Shown here: in pieces, positions 26,211 through 35,081 of the stretch
How positions within the stretch are numbered: the first letter of the stretch is position 1
Layout of the letters: each line of letters opens with the position of its first letter
DNA from: DASRDB01 sp035652815
GTDB taxonomy: Bacteria > Chloroflexota > Ktedonobacteria > Ktedonobacterales > Ktedonobacteraceae
Direction: 5' to 3'
Assembly (NCBI GenBank): GCA_035652815.1
Contig: DASRDB010000016.1
Location: 1 to 61,366 of the forward strand
Length of the DNA: 61,366 nucleotides
Made by a program: the position numbers and the translations under genes
The notes under the pieces: generated by a model
Told to the model about the DNA's origin: nothing
Databases searched by the model: none
The model's input: the letters and a program-made list of their open reading frames with translations, nothing else

Positions 26211-26876
26211 CTAACTAGAGGCTAATACGCGCAGGCGGTCACGGTTTAAAACAATAGCCCGGCCCTGGCGCATCTCAATTGCGCCAGCCATCTCTAATTC
26301 TTTCAGGGAACGACCAACCACTTCGCGGGCGGTTCCCGCCAGAGCTGCCATTTCCTGCTGCGTAAATTGATGCGCGTGTCCCGCGTGCAGCGTATCCTGC
26401 TCGAGCAAGATTTTTGCAATGCGAGCAGTAACATGGCGCAGCGAAATGTCCTCTACCAGCATGACGAGGTGTCGCAATGCTCCTGCCAGGCTATTCACGA
26501 CTGCTTCAGCGACCGCCGGATGGCTCCTGATAAGTTTGCGTAGCTCGGCGCGACCTATCATATAGACTACGCTGGCTTCAAGTGCAGCAGCGCTGGCGGG
26601 ATTGGGGCCGCCGTCAAGCGCGGGCACATCATTAAAGGTGTACCCGGTTGAGATCAGGCGCAGTACCTGTTCCTTACCACTTGAAGAGAGTTTGAACACT
26701 TTGACCAGCCCGGAATGTACATAATACAAGGCTCCACCCGGGTCTCCCTCGTGTAGGATGATATCCCCCCGCTCGTAGTGACGTTCAATCGTCATTGCCG
26801 CGATGGGGGTCAGGTCTTCCATGCTGAGTGCGGCAAATAATGGTATGCGATGTAACGTTTTGGTATCGATAGGCAT
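26211..26876 (-). CDS. Crp/Fnr family transcriptional regulator
   Basis: The 221-residue protein has the two-domain CRP layout: a cyclic-nucleotide-binding beta-roll (about residues 8-120, GDIILHEGDPGGALYYVHSG) and a winged helix-turn-helix (about 160-215, QQEMAALAGTAREVVGRSLK). The FNR cysteine cluster is absent, so it does not sense oxygen through an iron-sulfur cluster of that type; a DNR- or CRP-type ligand is possible. Two ATGs are adjacent; I use the second because AAGGGA then sits six to seven bases upstream. It lies upstream of nirK on the same strand, with a CRP-like box between, and probably regulates it. Confidence 0.9.
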   Translation of the reverse strand: MPIDTKTLHRIPLFAALSMEDLTPIAAMTIERHYERGDIILHEGDPGGALYYVHSGLVKVFKLSSSGKEQVLRLISTGYTFNDVPALDGGPNPASAAALEASVVYMIGRAELRKLIRSHPAVAEAVVNSLAGALRHLVMLVEDISLRHVTARIAKILLEQDTLHAGHAHQFTQQEMAALAGTAREVVGRSLKELEMAGAIEMRQGRAIVLNRDRLRVLASS

Positions 26877-26966
26877 CATTTTCCCTTTCTATCCGAGAAA
26901 AAATCCCGCTGGAAGACCTCTCATTCCCAATGTAGCACCTGGGGAGTACCAGCAACTCAACCTTTT

Positions 26967-28538
26967 TTACGTTACCGATGCCAGCTCAAGCACTCGCTGT
27001 TTATACACGTTGTACTGTTTGGCATCGAAATGGCGCGTTCTGCGCCGGAACTCAAAGGTATAGCCGGGCCAGAGTGTGGTATTTTGCCCGCGCGCGTCAA
27101 GATACCAGCTTCTGCATCCCGATGCCCAGACGGTGCCCTTAGTACGGCGGCGCATCTCTGCGAGAAATGCTACTTGCGCTTCTGGACGCACATCCACTGC
27201 CCTCAGGTTTTGCCGTTCCATAACGCGCAGACAGTCCAGAATATAGTTGAGCTGGCTTTCGATCATATAGACCATCGAATTATGCCCGAGTCCGGTGTTT
27301 GGGCCGATCATGATAAAGAGGTTGGGGAAGCCCGAGACGGTAGTGCCGAGATAGGCGTGCGGGCCTTGCTGCCATTCGGTAGCCAGCGATTGCCCATCCC
27401 GTCCATGAACGCGCTCGGGCAGTTCGGCATCTGTGACGTGAAAGCCGGTGCCGCAAATAATGGTATCGACCTCGTATTCTTTGTCGTCTTCCGTCACAAC
27501 GCTATTTGCCCGCACCTCGCGAATTCGATCCGTGACGACCTCGACATTCGGTTGGGTGAGCGACGGATAAAAGTCATCCGATAAGAGGATGCGCTTGCAG
27601 CCCAGCGTATAGTTCGGAGTGAGCTTTGCGCGCAGCACAGGGTCGGGTATTTGCCTTTCCAGGTAGCGGCGTCCCAGCTTCATGCCCTGCTCCATCAGGC
27701 CCGGTTGGTAGACCAGCCCCCGCGCAATCAACTCGTTGCGCCAGTAAATTCTGGCGCGTACAAGTCGTTGGGCAAGGGGCATTACGCGAAACAACTTGCG
27801 CTGCCACTCGGGAATCGGGTGATCCATGCGCGGCAGAATCCAGGGCGGCGTGCGCATGAACAGCGTGAGTTGCATGACTTTGGGCTGAATCTGCGGCACA
27901 AACTGCACTGCTGATGCCCCAGTGCCGATGACCGCGACTCGCTTGCCGGTGAGATCATAATCATGTTTCCATTGCGCCGAGTGGAATACGACGCCCTGAA
28001 AGTTTTCGAGGCCTGGAATGTTCGGCAGAGCCGGTTCGCTAAGCGGTCCGTTGCCCAGAACGAGAATGTTGGCGTGAAGCTTTCCCTGGGCAGTCGTAAT
28101 ATGCCAGCACTGCTCATCTTCATTCCATTTCGCATCCAGCATTTCGCTGTTCCAACAAATATGTGGGAGAATGCCGTAACGCCTCGCACAGTCCTGTAAA
28201 TAATGCTGGATCTCGCTCTGTGGCGAAAACATGCGACTCCACTCCGGGTTAAGCGCGAAGGAAAAAGAATAAAGGTGCGAGGGAATGTCGCAGGCGCATC
28301 CTGGATAGGTATTGTCTCGCCACGTTCCGCCTACGTCCGCCGCCTTCTCTAGAATTACAAAATCTTCTCGTCCCTGCTGCTTGAGGCGAATTGCCATTCC
28401 GAGGCCCGCGAAGCCTGCTCCAACGATAGCGATATGGACATGAAGAATTTTTGCTCCATTGCTTGCGTCTTCATTGAGGGGTGAGAAGCCGTTCAAATGC
28501 GCTTTGCGCTTGCCGCCGATGGCGAAATCCAGGAACAT
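26967..28538 (-). CDS. flavin monooxygenase, Baeyer-Villiger type
   Basis: The 523-residue protein has two Rossmann motifs: FAD site VGAGFAGLG near residue 40 with the following GGTWRDNTYPGCACD, and NADPH site VIGTGASAVQ near 205. Between them lies the Baeyer-Villiger fingerprint F-x-G-x3-H-x3-W (FQGVVFHSAQW). GTGFHVTD and GPNTGLGH complete the family pattern. Such enzymes insert oxygen next to ketones or oxidise heteroatoms using NADPH and oxygen. GGGAG precedes the ATG. The gene is monocistronic, with 90 bases to the Crp-type gene. Substrate unknown; together with the P450 and the pca operon it enlarges an oxidative-catabolism repertoire. Confidence 0.92.
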   Translation of the reverse strand: MFLDFAIGGKRKAHLNGFSPLNEDASNGAKILHVHIAIVGAGFAGLGMAIRLKQQGREDFVILEKAADVGGTWRDNTYPGCACDIPSHLYSFSFALNPEWSRMFSPQSEIQHYLQDCARRYGILPHICWNSEMLDAKWNEDEQCWHITTAQGKLHANILVLGNGPLSEPALPNIPGLENFQGVVFHSAQWKHDYDLTGKRVAVIGTGASAVQFVPQIQPKVMQLTLFMRTPPWILPRMDHPIPEWQRKLFRVMPLAQRLVRARIYWRNELIARGLVYQPGLMEQGMKLGRRYLERQIPDPVLRAKLTPNYTLGCKRILLSDDFYPSLTQPNVEVVTDRIREVRANSVVTEDDKEYEVDTIICGTGFHVTDAELPERVHGRDGQSLATEWQQGPHAYLGTTVSGFPNLFIMIGPNTGLGHNSMVYMIESQLNYILDCLRVMERQNLRAVDVRPEAQVAFLAEMRRRTKGTVWASGCRSWYLDARGQNTTLWPGYTFEFRRRTRHFDAKQYNVYKQRVLELASVT

Positions 28539-28643
28539 GTTGATTCTCCCATGATGGCAGGTGCCTGTTTACTCCTTGATAAAGAGTATACCACAGCTAG
28601 CAGGCATAAGTTGACAAATCATGCCTGGATGATAATGCCAACT

Positions 28644-29363
28644 TTACGGAAGCCGCGCCCCACAGTGATTGCAGAAGCGTTTCCCAGGACGTACAGGTTG
28701 GCCGCATTGATCGCAGAAAAACGTTTCACTCTCCTGCGCTGCTGCTGTGCTGGATGCAGGAGCGGTGTACGTCGGCGTAGGCGAAGGCGGATTATACGTT
28801 GGAGTGGGCGTGGGTTGGGGCGGCTGGTAAGTCTGTTGCGGTGTGCCTGCGGAAGACGGGGTTGCGGATGAACCGGTCGTTGACTGTTGTGATCCCTGAG
28901 CTGTCTGTATGGTGTCCTGTAACGTTTTTACGGCTTTGATAGCTGCTCCACCGATGGCTCCCGCGATTTTGAGACCTTTAGCAATATCTTCCATGTTGCT
29001 TTTCATGCGCTGCGGGGGCGGGAGAAAGGTCGAATCCGATACTTTTTCAAAGATGTCACTGCCAATTTGAATGCCGTTTGCCAGCACCTGTCCCTGTTCT
29101 TGTGTCCCATCGTCAAACGAGAACTTCAGTTGATTTCCCTGAGCGCGATAGGTGCCTTCGCGGCGAATTTCGGGCGCGTTGGTATTCACTTGTTGCCCGC
29201 TTAAAAGCGACTTCGCCGCGTGTGTGAGGCGGCTGCGTTCCTGAACGACGAGCAAGCAGCGCCCATTCGCGTACAGCGTCAGGTGATCTATACGAGAGGT
29301 AAAGTATTCGAGGCCTACGCCGGAATGGTGAACGCATTCATATTGGCCGGTAAGAGATTTCAT
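28644..29363 (-). CDS. zinc-ribbon protein, unknown
   Basis: I start at the ATG at 29363 (MKSLTGQYEC), where AGGA lies nine bases upstream; a frame from 29408 lacks a ribosome site. The 239-residue product has an N-terminal beta-rich domain of about 120 residues with a repeated Gly-x-Tyr pattern (GTYRAQGNQLKFSF). An Ala/Gly helix, a Pro/Thr-rich linker (PTPTYNPPSPTPTY) and a C-terminal zinc ribbon (C-x2-C, 12 residues, C-x2-C in CDQCGQPVRP and CNHCGARLP) follow. No membrane segment is evident. Zinc-ribbon-tailed proteins of this sort are common in Chloroflexota; role unknown. Confidence 0.7.
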   Translation of the reverse strand: MKSLTGQYECVHHSGVGLEYFTSRIDHLTLYANGRCLLVVQERSRLTHAAKSLLSGQQVNTNAPEIRREGTYRAQGNQLKFSFDDGTQEQGQVLANGIQIGSDIFEKVSDSTFLPPPQRMKSNMEDIAKGLKIAGAIGGAAIKAVKTLQDTIQTAQGSQQSTTGSSATPSSAGTPQQTYQPPQPTPTPTYNPPSPTPTYTAPASSTAAAQESETFFCDQCGQPVRPGKRFCNHCGARLP

Positions 29364-29484
29364 CGTTAGTAATCCTGCAAAATCGAGTCTGTACAAAGTT
29401 GTCTGCATATATTACGCTTGATGAGGCAAATGGTTTCAGACTTGCAATAAAGCGGGATAAAATATGTCATAATAGAGATGCGGC

Positions 29485-29514
29485 TTGACAGGACATCCAG
29501 GTTCAGATTATAGT
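29485..29514 (+). promoter_or_regulatory. sigma-70-type promoter giving a likely leaderless mRNA
   Basis: TTGACA (29485-29490) and TATAGT (29509-29514) are separated by 18 bases. The expected transcription start is about seven bases beyond, at or beside the ATG at 29521. No ribosome site precedes that ATG, which fits a leaderless transcript for the IclR-type regulator. Confidence 0.65.
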
Positions 29515-29520
29515 GTTCCT

Positions 29521-30348
29521 ATGAAAGAACAAATAGTTCCCTATACCGAACAAGACGAAACAGAATCAACGAACTCCACCCAGGGAGGGCATGCTCCAAT
29601 GGTTGAGCGTGCCTTTCGCTTGCTTGATTTGCTGAGTGCCACTGAAGAAGGCTTGACGCTTTCAGAAATGGCGCGTTCGCTTCAGATGAGCAAGGGCAGC
29701 CTGCACAGCTTGCTCAAGACATTGGAGAAAAGCGGGGCGATAGAGCAGGTGGAGGAACGCCGATTTGTTTTAGGGCCGCGCATCTACGAACTTGCGCAGG
29801 CGTATATTCAGCGCACCGGGCTGCGACAACTGGCTTTACCTGCCATGCGCCGCCTTGCTACCAGTACAGGTGAGACAGTTTGCCTGGGCAGGGTAGAGTC
29901 GAAAGGCGTGCGCATCATCGAGTGCATTGTGGATGAAGGCGAGTCTCCTGCTTTTCATATAGCCGTTAGAAGAGGCATGCGTGTACCTCTGCTTGCTGGC
30001 GCATTAGGGCCTCTCGTCCTTTCAACATGGTTGCCAGCGGAGCGAGAATCCTATTTGCGGACTCATCAGTTAATACGATATACAGCTCATTCGATTACCG
30101 ACCCGCGCCAGTTACTTGCACGAGCAGAGAAAGTGGCGCGTACAGGCATGAGCATCGATTGTGAGGAATACCTGGATGGGGTCAATGCGGTTGCCATACC
30201 CATCTTTGGTCCGGGCGGCATCCTGGCGGCCCTGCTCTGGATCGTCGGCTTTTCCTCGCGCTTTAAGGATGAAGCGCTTGCTCATGCTGCTGAGCAATTA
30301 CGCATTGAAGCGGAAGCTCTTTCGCGCTCGCTTGGCGCGAAAGGATAG
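29521..30348 (+). CDS. IclR family transcriptional regulator of the pca/pob operon
   Basis: The 275-residue protein shows an N-terminal winged HTH (ERAFRLLDLLSATEEGLTLS, then MSKGSLHSLLKTLEKSGAIE, about residues 28-75). The IclR effector domain follows (ETVCLGRVESKGVRIIECI and a late VNAVAIPIFGPGG). PcaR, PcaU and PobR belong to this family and control protocatechuate genes in response to beta-ketoadipate or the aromatic substrate. It lies 27 bases before pcaC on the same strand, so it may head the operon and act on it. The upstream TTG at 29485 is part of a promoter, so I choose the ATG at 29521. Confidence 0.88.
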   Translation: MKEQIVPYTEQDETESTNSTQGGHAPMVERAFRLLDLLSATEEGLTLSEMARSLQMSKGSLHSLLKTLEKSGAIEQVEERRFVLGPRIYELAQAYIQRTGLRQLALPAMRRLATSTGETVCLGRVESKGVRIIECIVDEGESPAFHIAVRRGMRVPLLAGALGPLVLSTWLPAERESYLRTHQLIRYTAHSITDPRQLLARAEKVARTGMSIDCEEYLDGVNAVAIPIFGPGGILAALLWIVGFSSRFKDEALAHAAEQLRIEAEALSRSLGAKG

Positions 30349-30375
30349 CTAGAAAGGTTCCGCAGAGGAGAGATA

Positions 30376-30768
30376 ATGGAATCTCGTTATGATATTGGCA
30401 TGCAGGTTCGCAAAGAGGTTCTCGGAAGCGAACATGTTGAGCGGGCGCTGGCGCGTACAACCGCTTTTGACGCGGATTTCCAGCGCTTCATCACTGAGAC
30501 GGCCTGGGGTTCTGTCTGGGCGCGCCCGGATTTGGACCGGCGGACGAGAAGCCTGGTCACCATCGCGATTCTGGCGGCGTTAGGGCGTGAGGAACTGGCT
30601 CTGCACCTGCGCGCCAGTCGTAATATCGGCGTTGATCCGCGAGAGGTCGCAGAGGTGCTGATGCATGTTGCTGTCTATGCAGGCGTTCCTGCGGCCAATA
30701 CCGCTTTTGCGGTAGCGAAAAGGGAGTTAGACCTGCCTGTGGATGCCTCATCTAACGAGGAGAAATAG
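30376..30768 (+). CDS. pcaC: 4-carboxymuconolactone decarboxylase
   Basis: The 130-residue protein is the usual length of stand-alone PcaC. It contains RYDIGMQVRKEVLG at the N-terminus, WGSVWARPDLDRRTRSLVTI near residues 44-63, and the catalytic region LALHLRASRNIGVDPREVAEVLMHVAVYAGVPAA. It converts gamma-carboxymuconolactone to beta-ketoadipate enol-lactone with loss of CO2. GAGGAGAG precedes the ATG. It is the first enzyme gene after the regulator and is followed after 24 bases by pcaH. Confidence 0.95.
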   Translation: MESRYDIGMQVRKEVLGSEHVERALARTTAFDADFQRFITETAWGSVWARPDLDRRTRSLVTIAILAALGREELALHLRASRNIGVDPREVAEVLMHVAVYAGVPAANTAFAVAKRELDLPVDASSNEEK

Positions 30769-30792
30769 GTCGAGGGAAATCAGGAGGGAAAC

Positions 30793-31527
30793 ATGAGCCA
30801 GCAAATCACGATTGGCGATATCATTCGTGGAGACCGCGAGGTTTTCCCACCCTATCTATATGAGGCGTATCAATCGACACGTCGTCGTTCCCCAACGCTT
30901 CCACTCATTGAAGTACCCTTAACGCTTTCGGAGTTGACCGGGCCAGGACTCGCTATTAGCGCCGTCACGCCCGAAGACGCTGACCTGACGCGCAATGCTG
31001 GAACTGGCGGCGAAGCTATTGGCCAGCGTATCATCGTCACCGGACGCGTGCTTGATGACCGGGGAAATCCCGTCCCAAACACGCTGCTGGAAATCTGGCA
31101 GGCTAATGCAGCCGGTCGTTATCTGCACAAGCGCGACCAATGGCCGGGGCCGCTCGATCCGAACTTCCTGGGCATGGGCCGCTGTTTGACCAACGAAGAG
31201 GGCGTCTATCGCTTTTTAACCATTCGCCCGGGCGCTTATCCCTGGAAAAACCACCCGAACGCCTGGCGACCCGCGCACATCCATTTCTCGCTGTTTGGCC
31301 CATCGATGCTCTCGCGGTTGGTGACGCAGATGTATTTCCCCGATGACCCCCTTCATGCGCTCGATCCCATCATGAACGCCGTTCCAACCGAGGCAGCCCG
31401 CAAGCGTCTGATTTCTAGTTATGACCATAACATCACCGAGCCGGAATGGGCGCTGGGCTATCACTGGGATATTGTGCTGCGCGGGCCGTATGCCACCCCA
31501 TTTGAGACGTCAGGAGAGGCAAAATAA
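30793..31527 (+). CDS. pcaH: protocatechuate 3,4-dioxygenase beta subunit
   Basis: The 244-residue protein carries the four non-heme Fe(III) ligands of intradiol dioxygenases: Tyr110 (AGRYLHKRD), Tyr149 (GAYPW), His162 and His164 (RPAHIHFS). The N-terminal YLYEAYQSTRRRSP segment is characteristic of PcaH. With PcaG it opens the protocatechuate ring between the two hydroxyls to give beta-carboxy-cis,cis-muconate. CAGGAGGG precedes the ATG. The stop overlaps the start of pcaG by one base (TAATG), so the subunits are translationally coupled. Confidence 0.97.
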   Translation: MSQQITIGDIIRGDREVFPPYLYEAYQSTRRRSPTLPLIEVPLTLSELTGPGLAISAVTPEDADLTRNAGTGGEAIGQRIIVTGRVLDDRGNPVPNTLLEIWQANAAGRYLHKRDQWPGPLDPNFLGMGRCLTNEEGVYRFLTIRPGAYPWKNHPNAWRPAHIHFSLFGPSMLSRLVTQMYFPDDPLHALDPIMNAVPTEAARKRLISSYDHNITEPEWALGYHWDIVLRGPYATPFETSGEAK

Positions 31528-32108
31528 TGACCACACTTCCTTTGACCGCTTCACAGACGGTCGGCCCATTTTTCGCGCCCGCGCTGTTGCGTGAAGACGC
31601 CCGCCGCCATGTGCTGGTTCAGCCGGAGACCGCAGGCGAGCGCATCCGTATCGAGGGGCGCGTTCTCGACGGGGACGGGATTCCTGTACCGGACGCAATG
31701 GTCGAAATCTGGCAGGCCAACGCGCATGGCCGCTATAATCATCCTGCTGATAAGGGGCCTGGCGAACTCGATCCGACCTTCATCGGATTTGGCCGCTCTG
31801 GCACCGACGAGAATGGCGTCTACTGGTTCGAGACCATCAAGCCTGGCGCGGTTCGTTTTGATGAGAAGCAGATGCAGGCCCCGCATATCTGCGTCACCAT
31901 ATTTTCACGTGGGTTGCTCAATCACCTCGTAACGCGCCTGTACTTCGAGGACGAGTCGGCTAACGACCAGGACCCGGTGCTGCAATTCGTGCCCGAAGAC
32001 CGCCGCTCAACCCTCTTCGCTCGCCGCTCGACCCAGGGCGATAAGGTCATCTATCGATTTGATATTATCATGCAGGGCGCGGGCGAGACCGCGTTTTTCA
32101 ACGTGTGA
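31527..32108 (+). CDS. pcaG: protocatechuate 3,4-dioxygenase alpha subunit
   Basis: The 193-residue protein is homologous to PcaH but shorter and keeps the alpha-subunit pattern: LTASQTVGPFFAPALL at the start, VEIWQANAHGRYNHPAD and APHICVTIFSRGLLNHLVTRLYF. As in other alpha subunits, the iron-binding tyrosine/histidine set is incomplete, so the active site lies in PcaH. It contributes to substrate binding in the heteromer. Its ATG shares the last base of the pcaH stop codon. The next gene begins 13 bases after its stop. Confidence 0.96.
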   Translation: MTTLPLTASQTVGPFFAPALLREDARRHVLVQPETAGERIRIEGRVLDGDGIPVPDAMVEIWQANAHGRYNHPADKGPGELDPTFIGFGRSGTDENGVYWFETIKPGAVRFDEKQMQAPHICVTIFSRGLLNHLVTRLYFEDESANDQDPVLQFVPEDRRSTLFARRSTQGDKVIYRFDIIMQGAGETAFFNV

Positions 32109-32121
32109 TGGAGCATACGAG

Positions 32122-32940
32122 ATGGCCGCTTTTCTTTCGCTCCATGATGCCATTGCCGAGTATGTACATGATGGTATGTCTGTAGCTCTGGAGGGCTTCA
32201 CGCACCTGATCCCGTTCGCGGCGGGCCATGAGATTATTCGCCAGCGGAAGCGAGACTTGTGCCTGATACGCATGACGCCTGATCTCATCTACGATCAGCT
32301 TATCGGGATGGGCTGCGTCCGCAAGCTCATTTTTTCGTGGGGAGGCAATCCCGGCGTCGGAACATTGCACCGCCTGCGTGACGCGGTTGAGAATGGCTGG
32401 CCGCGCTCATTAGAGTTGGAGGAACACAGCCATGCCGCGATGGCGAACGCTTACGCGGCTGGCGCTTCCGGCCTGCCCTGCGCCATTTTTCGTGGCTATC
32501 AAGGCTCCGACCTTGTCGGCATCAATCCCAACATTCGCTTCATCGAGTGCCCTTTCACCGGAGAACGGCTGGCGGCTGTTCCCTCGCTGCGCCCTGACCT
32601 GACCATCATTCACGCGCAGCGAGCGGACCGCGCCGGAAATGTGCTGATTGAAGGGATCATCGGCGTGCAGAAGGAAGCCGCTCTCGCCGCGAAACAGGTG
32701 ATTGTCACTGTGGAGGAGATTGTTGACGACCTGCGCGTACCCAGTCCAAACGCGACTGTGCTTCCGCAGTGGACGATTTCCGCAATTGTCGAAGCGCCGG
32801 GCGGCGCGCACCCATCGTATGCGCATGGCTATTACGGGCGCGATAACGCCTTTTACACCGCCTGGGATGGCATTGCGCGCAAGCGCGAAACGTTCCTTCA
32901 GTGGATAGAAGAGAACGTGCTTGCGGCCAGTAACACTTGA
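32122..32940 (+). CDS. pcaI: 3-oxoadipate CoA-transferase, subunit A (glutaconate CoA-transferase type)
   Basis: The ATG at 32122 (MAAFLSLHDAIAEYV) lies 13 bases after pcaG; a longer frame from 32059 overlaps pcaG and is rejected. The 272-residue protein belongs to the class I CoA-transferase family: DGMSVALEGFTHLIPFAAGHEIIR, then LIGMGCVRKLIFSWGGNPGVG. It is longer than proteobacterial PcaI (about 228) and looks like glutaconate CoA-transferase alpha subunits. With the next gene it should transfer CoA from succinyl-CoA to beta-ketoadipate; the pathway context supports this, the substrate is inference. Confidence 0.88.
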   Translation: MAAFLSLHDAIAEYVHDGMSVALEGFTHLIPFAAGHEIIRQRKRDLCLIRMTPDLIYDQLIGMGCVRKLIFSWGGNPGVGTLHRLRDAVENGWPRSLELEEHSHAAMANAYAAGASGLPCAIFRGYQGSDLVGINPNIRFIECPFTGERLAAVPSLRPDLTIIHAQRADRAGNVLIEGIIGVQKEAALAAKQVIVTVEEIVDDLRVPSPNATVLPQWTISAIVEAPGGAHPSYAHGYYGRDNAFYTAWDGIARKRETFLQWIEENVLAASNT

Positions 32941-32950
32941 GGATATACCT

Positions 32951-33733
32951 ATGGAATATACGACAGGGGAAATGATGGCGGTCGCGGCAGCGCGGGTACT
33001 GAAGAACGATGATGTCTGCTTCGTGGGTATTGGCGCGCCCTCGGTCGCCTGCAACCTCGCTCGCCTCACGCATGCTCCCGCTATCACCCTGATTTATGAA
33101 TCCGGCACCATCGGGGCGAAGCCAGATGTATTGCCGCTCTCTATCGGTGATCCAGAGTTGAGCGAAACGGCGCTGACGACAGTCCCGGTGCCGGAGATGT
33201 TCAAGTACTGGCTGCAGGGGGGGCGTATCTCGGTTGGCTTCCTGGGCGGCGCGCAGCTTGATCGGTTCGGCAATATCAACTCGAGCGTCATCGGCAGCTA
33301 TGAACATCCAAAGGTGCGGCTGCCGGGTGGTGGAGGCGCGCCCGAAATCGCAAGCCATTGTCAGCAGATCTACGTCGTCATGCGCCAGTCGCTGCGCAGC
33401 TTCGTTGAGCGCGTCGATTTCATTACCTCGTTCGGCTTTGGACGCGGTGGAGACGAGCGGAAGCGGCTGGGTATTTCCACACTTGGGCCAACACTCATTG
33501 TCACCGATCTCTGCTTGATGCGCCCTGATCCCCAGACGAAGGAACTCGTGGTGACGTCTATTCACCAGGGGGTGACCCGCGAGCAAATCGCGGCAAATAC
33601 CGGTTGGCCGATTCGCTTCGCCGAACATGTAGAGCAGACACCGCCTCCTACCGAAAACGAGATTTCCGTCCTGCGTGACCTTCAGGCCCGAACAGCGCGC
33701 GCTCATAGCGCGAAGGCGGGTTCTCATGATTGA
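32951..33733 (+). CDS. pcaJ: 3-oxoadipate CoA-transferase, subunit B (glutaconate CoA-transferase type)
   Basis: The 260-residue protein is the catalytic beta subunit. LIYESGTIGA near residues 47-56 holds the glutamate expected to form the enzyme-CoA thioester, and VGFLGGAQLDRFGNINSSVI is the conserved family core. The E-S-G context is that of glutaconate-type transferases rather than the S-E-N-G of canonical PcaJ. GAGGA precedes the ATG, which lies ten bases after subunit A. Its end overlaps pcaB by eight bases. The pair yields beta-ketoadipyl-CoA for thiolysis by an enzyme not encoded here. Confidence 0.88.
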   Translation: MEYTTGEMMAVAAARVLKNDDVCFVGIGAPSVACNLARLTHAPAITLIYESGTIGAKPDVLPLSIGDPELSETALTTVPVPEMFKYWLQGGRISVGFLGGAQLDRFGNINSSVIGSYEHPKVRLPGGGGAPEIASHCQQIYVVMRQSLRSFVERVDFITSFGFGRGGDERKRLGISTLGPTLIVTDLCLMRPDPQTKELVVTSIHQGVTREQIAANTGWPIRFAEHVEQTPPPTENEISVLRDLQARTARAHSAKAGSHD

Positions 33734-35081
33734 TCCGGTAAATCTTTTGTTCAGCACGCCAGAGATGGCAGCAACCTTCTCTGCCGAAGCCCATGTGCGC
33801 GGTATGCTGGCTTTCGAGGCCGCGCTGGCGCGTGCTGAGGCCCGCACCGGAATCATTCCCGAGGATGCTGCAAACGCCATCGCCGCTTCATGTTCTGTCG
33901 AGCGAATCGACGTGTCTGCGCTGTATCAAGAGGCTGCGCTGGCTGGCACTCCAGCGATTCCACTCGTGGGTATGCTGACAAAACAGGTCGAAGGTGATGG
34001 TAAAAAGTACGTCCACTGGGGAGCAACCAGCCAGGATGCGATTGATACCGCCCTGATGCTGCAAATGCGGGATGGGCTTGACCTGCTCATAGAAGACCTG
34101 CTTGGAGTGTGTTCGGCATGTGCATCCCTGGCTGAGCGATACCGGCATACGCTTATGATAGGCAGAACGCTGCTGCAACAAGCGCTGCCGATCACGTTTG
34201 GTCTGAAAGCCGCGCAATGGCTTTCTCTCGCATCTCGACAGGTAGAAGCTCTCCATGAACGCAGGGAAAGGTCGCTGGCCGTTCAATTGGGTGGAGCAGT
34301 AGGCACACTTGCCGCTTTGGGGGAGAAAGGCCCACAGGTTGTCACCCTGCTCGCCGAAGAATTACAGCTTCCGGCCCCGAATCTACCCTGGCATACTGAG
34401 CGAGACCGCATTGCAGAAATTGCCTCGGCGCTGGGCATAGCAGTAGGCGCGATGGCGAAGATCGCGCAAGATATCGTGCTGCTCGCGCAAACCGAGGTCG
34501 ATGAGGCGTCCGAGCGAAGCGCGTCTGGTAAAGGTGGCTCATCGGCGATGCCGCAGAAGCACAATCCTGTTGATGCAACCAGCGCTCTTGCGGCTGCGCG
34601 CTTAGCCCTCGGAGTTGTACCCGTAATCCTCTCTTCTATGATTCAGGAGCATGAGCGTTCCGTCGGAGCATGGCAGGCCGAATGGGCTGCTTTACCAGCA
34701 TTATTCGGTTTCACGTCAGGAGCCGTCCATCGCGTGAGGGAGGCGCTAAGCGGCCTGGAAGTTGACCCTGAACGCATGAATGCAAATCTCCATCTGACCA
34801 AAGGACTGGTGATGGCCGAGTCGTTAACGATGGCGCTTGCTCCACATTTGGGACGGCCAGAGGCACAACGGCTTGTCAAGGACGTCTGCGACCAGACGCT
34901 CAAGTCACATGAAAATCTTTCCGATGCCGCTTTCGAGGATGAGCGCGTAAATTCGGTCCTTTCTCGAGAAGAGATCGACCGCTCCCTTGACCCGCAAAAC
35001 TATTTAGGCAGTACAGACATATTTATTGATCGAGCGCTTGAGGCATATCGCGACATCCAGGCATCAAGAGGTGATGTATGA
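33726..35081 (+). CDS. pcaB: 3-carboxy-cis,cis-muconate cycloisomerase
   Basis: The 451-residue protein belongs to the fumarase/aspartase superfamily. The signature GSSAMPQKHNP lies at about residues 270-280, preceded by QTEVDEASER. The N-terminal LFSTPEMAATFSAEAHVRGM and HWGATSQDAIDTA are typical of PcaB. It converts beta-carboxy-cis,cis-muconate to gamma-carboxymuconolactone, the step before PcaC. I use the ATG at 33726, which overlaps pcaJ by eight bases; the frame is open further upstream inside pcaJ. Its stop overlaps the pcaD start by four bases (ATGA). Confidence 0.96.
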   Translation: MIDPVNLLFSTPEMAATFSAEAHVRGMLAFEAALARAEARTGIIPEDAANAIAASCSVERIDVSALYQEAALAGTPAIPLVGMLTKQVEGDGKKYVHWGATSQDAIDTALMLQMRDGLDLLIEDLLGVCSACASLAERYRHTLMIGRTLLQQALPITFGLKAAQWLSLASRQVEALHERRERSLAVQLGGAVGTLAALGEKGPQVVTLLAEELQLPAPNLPWHTERDRIAEIASALGIAVGAMAKIAQDIVLLAQTEVDEASERSASGKGGSSAMPQKHNPVDATSALAAARLALGVVPVILSSMIQEHERSVGAWQAEWAALPALFGFTSGAVHRVREALSGLEVDPERMNANLHLTKGLVMAESLTMALAPHLGRPEAQRLVKDVCDQTLKSHENLSDAAFEDERVNSVLSREEIDRSLDPQNYLGSTDIFIDRALEAYRDIQASRGDV

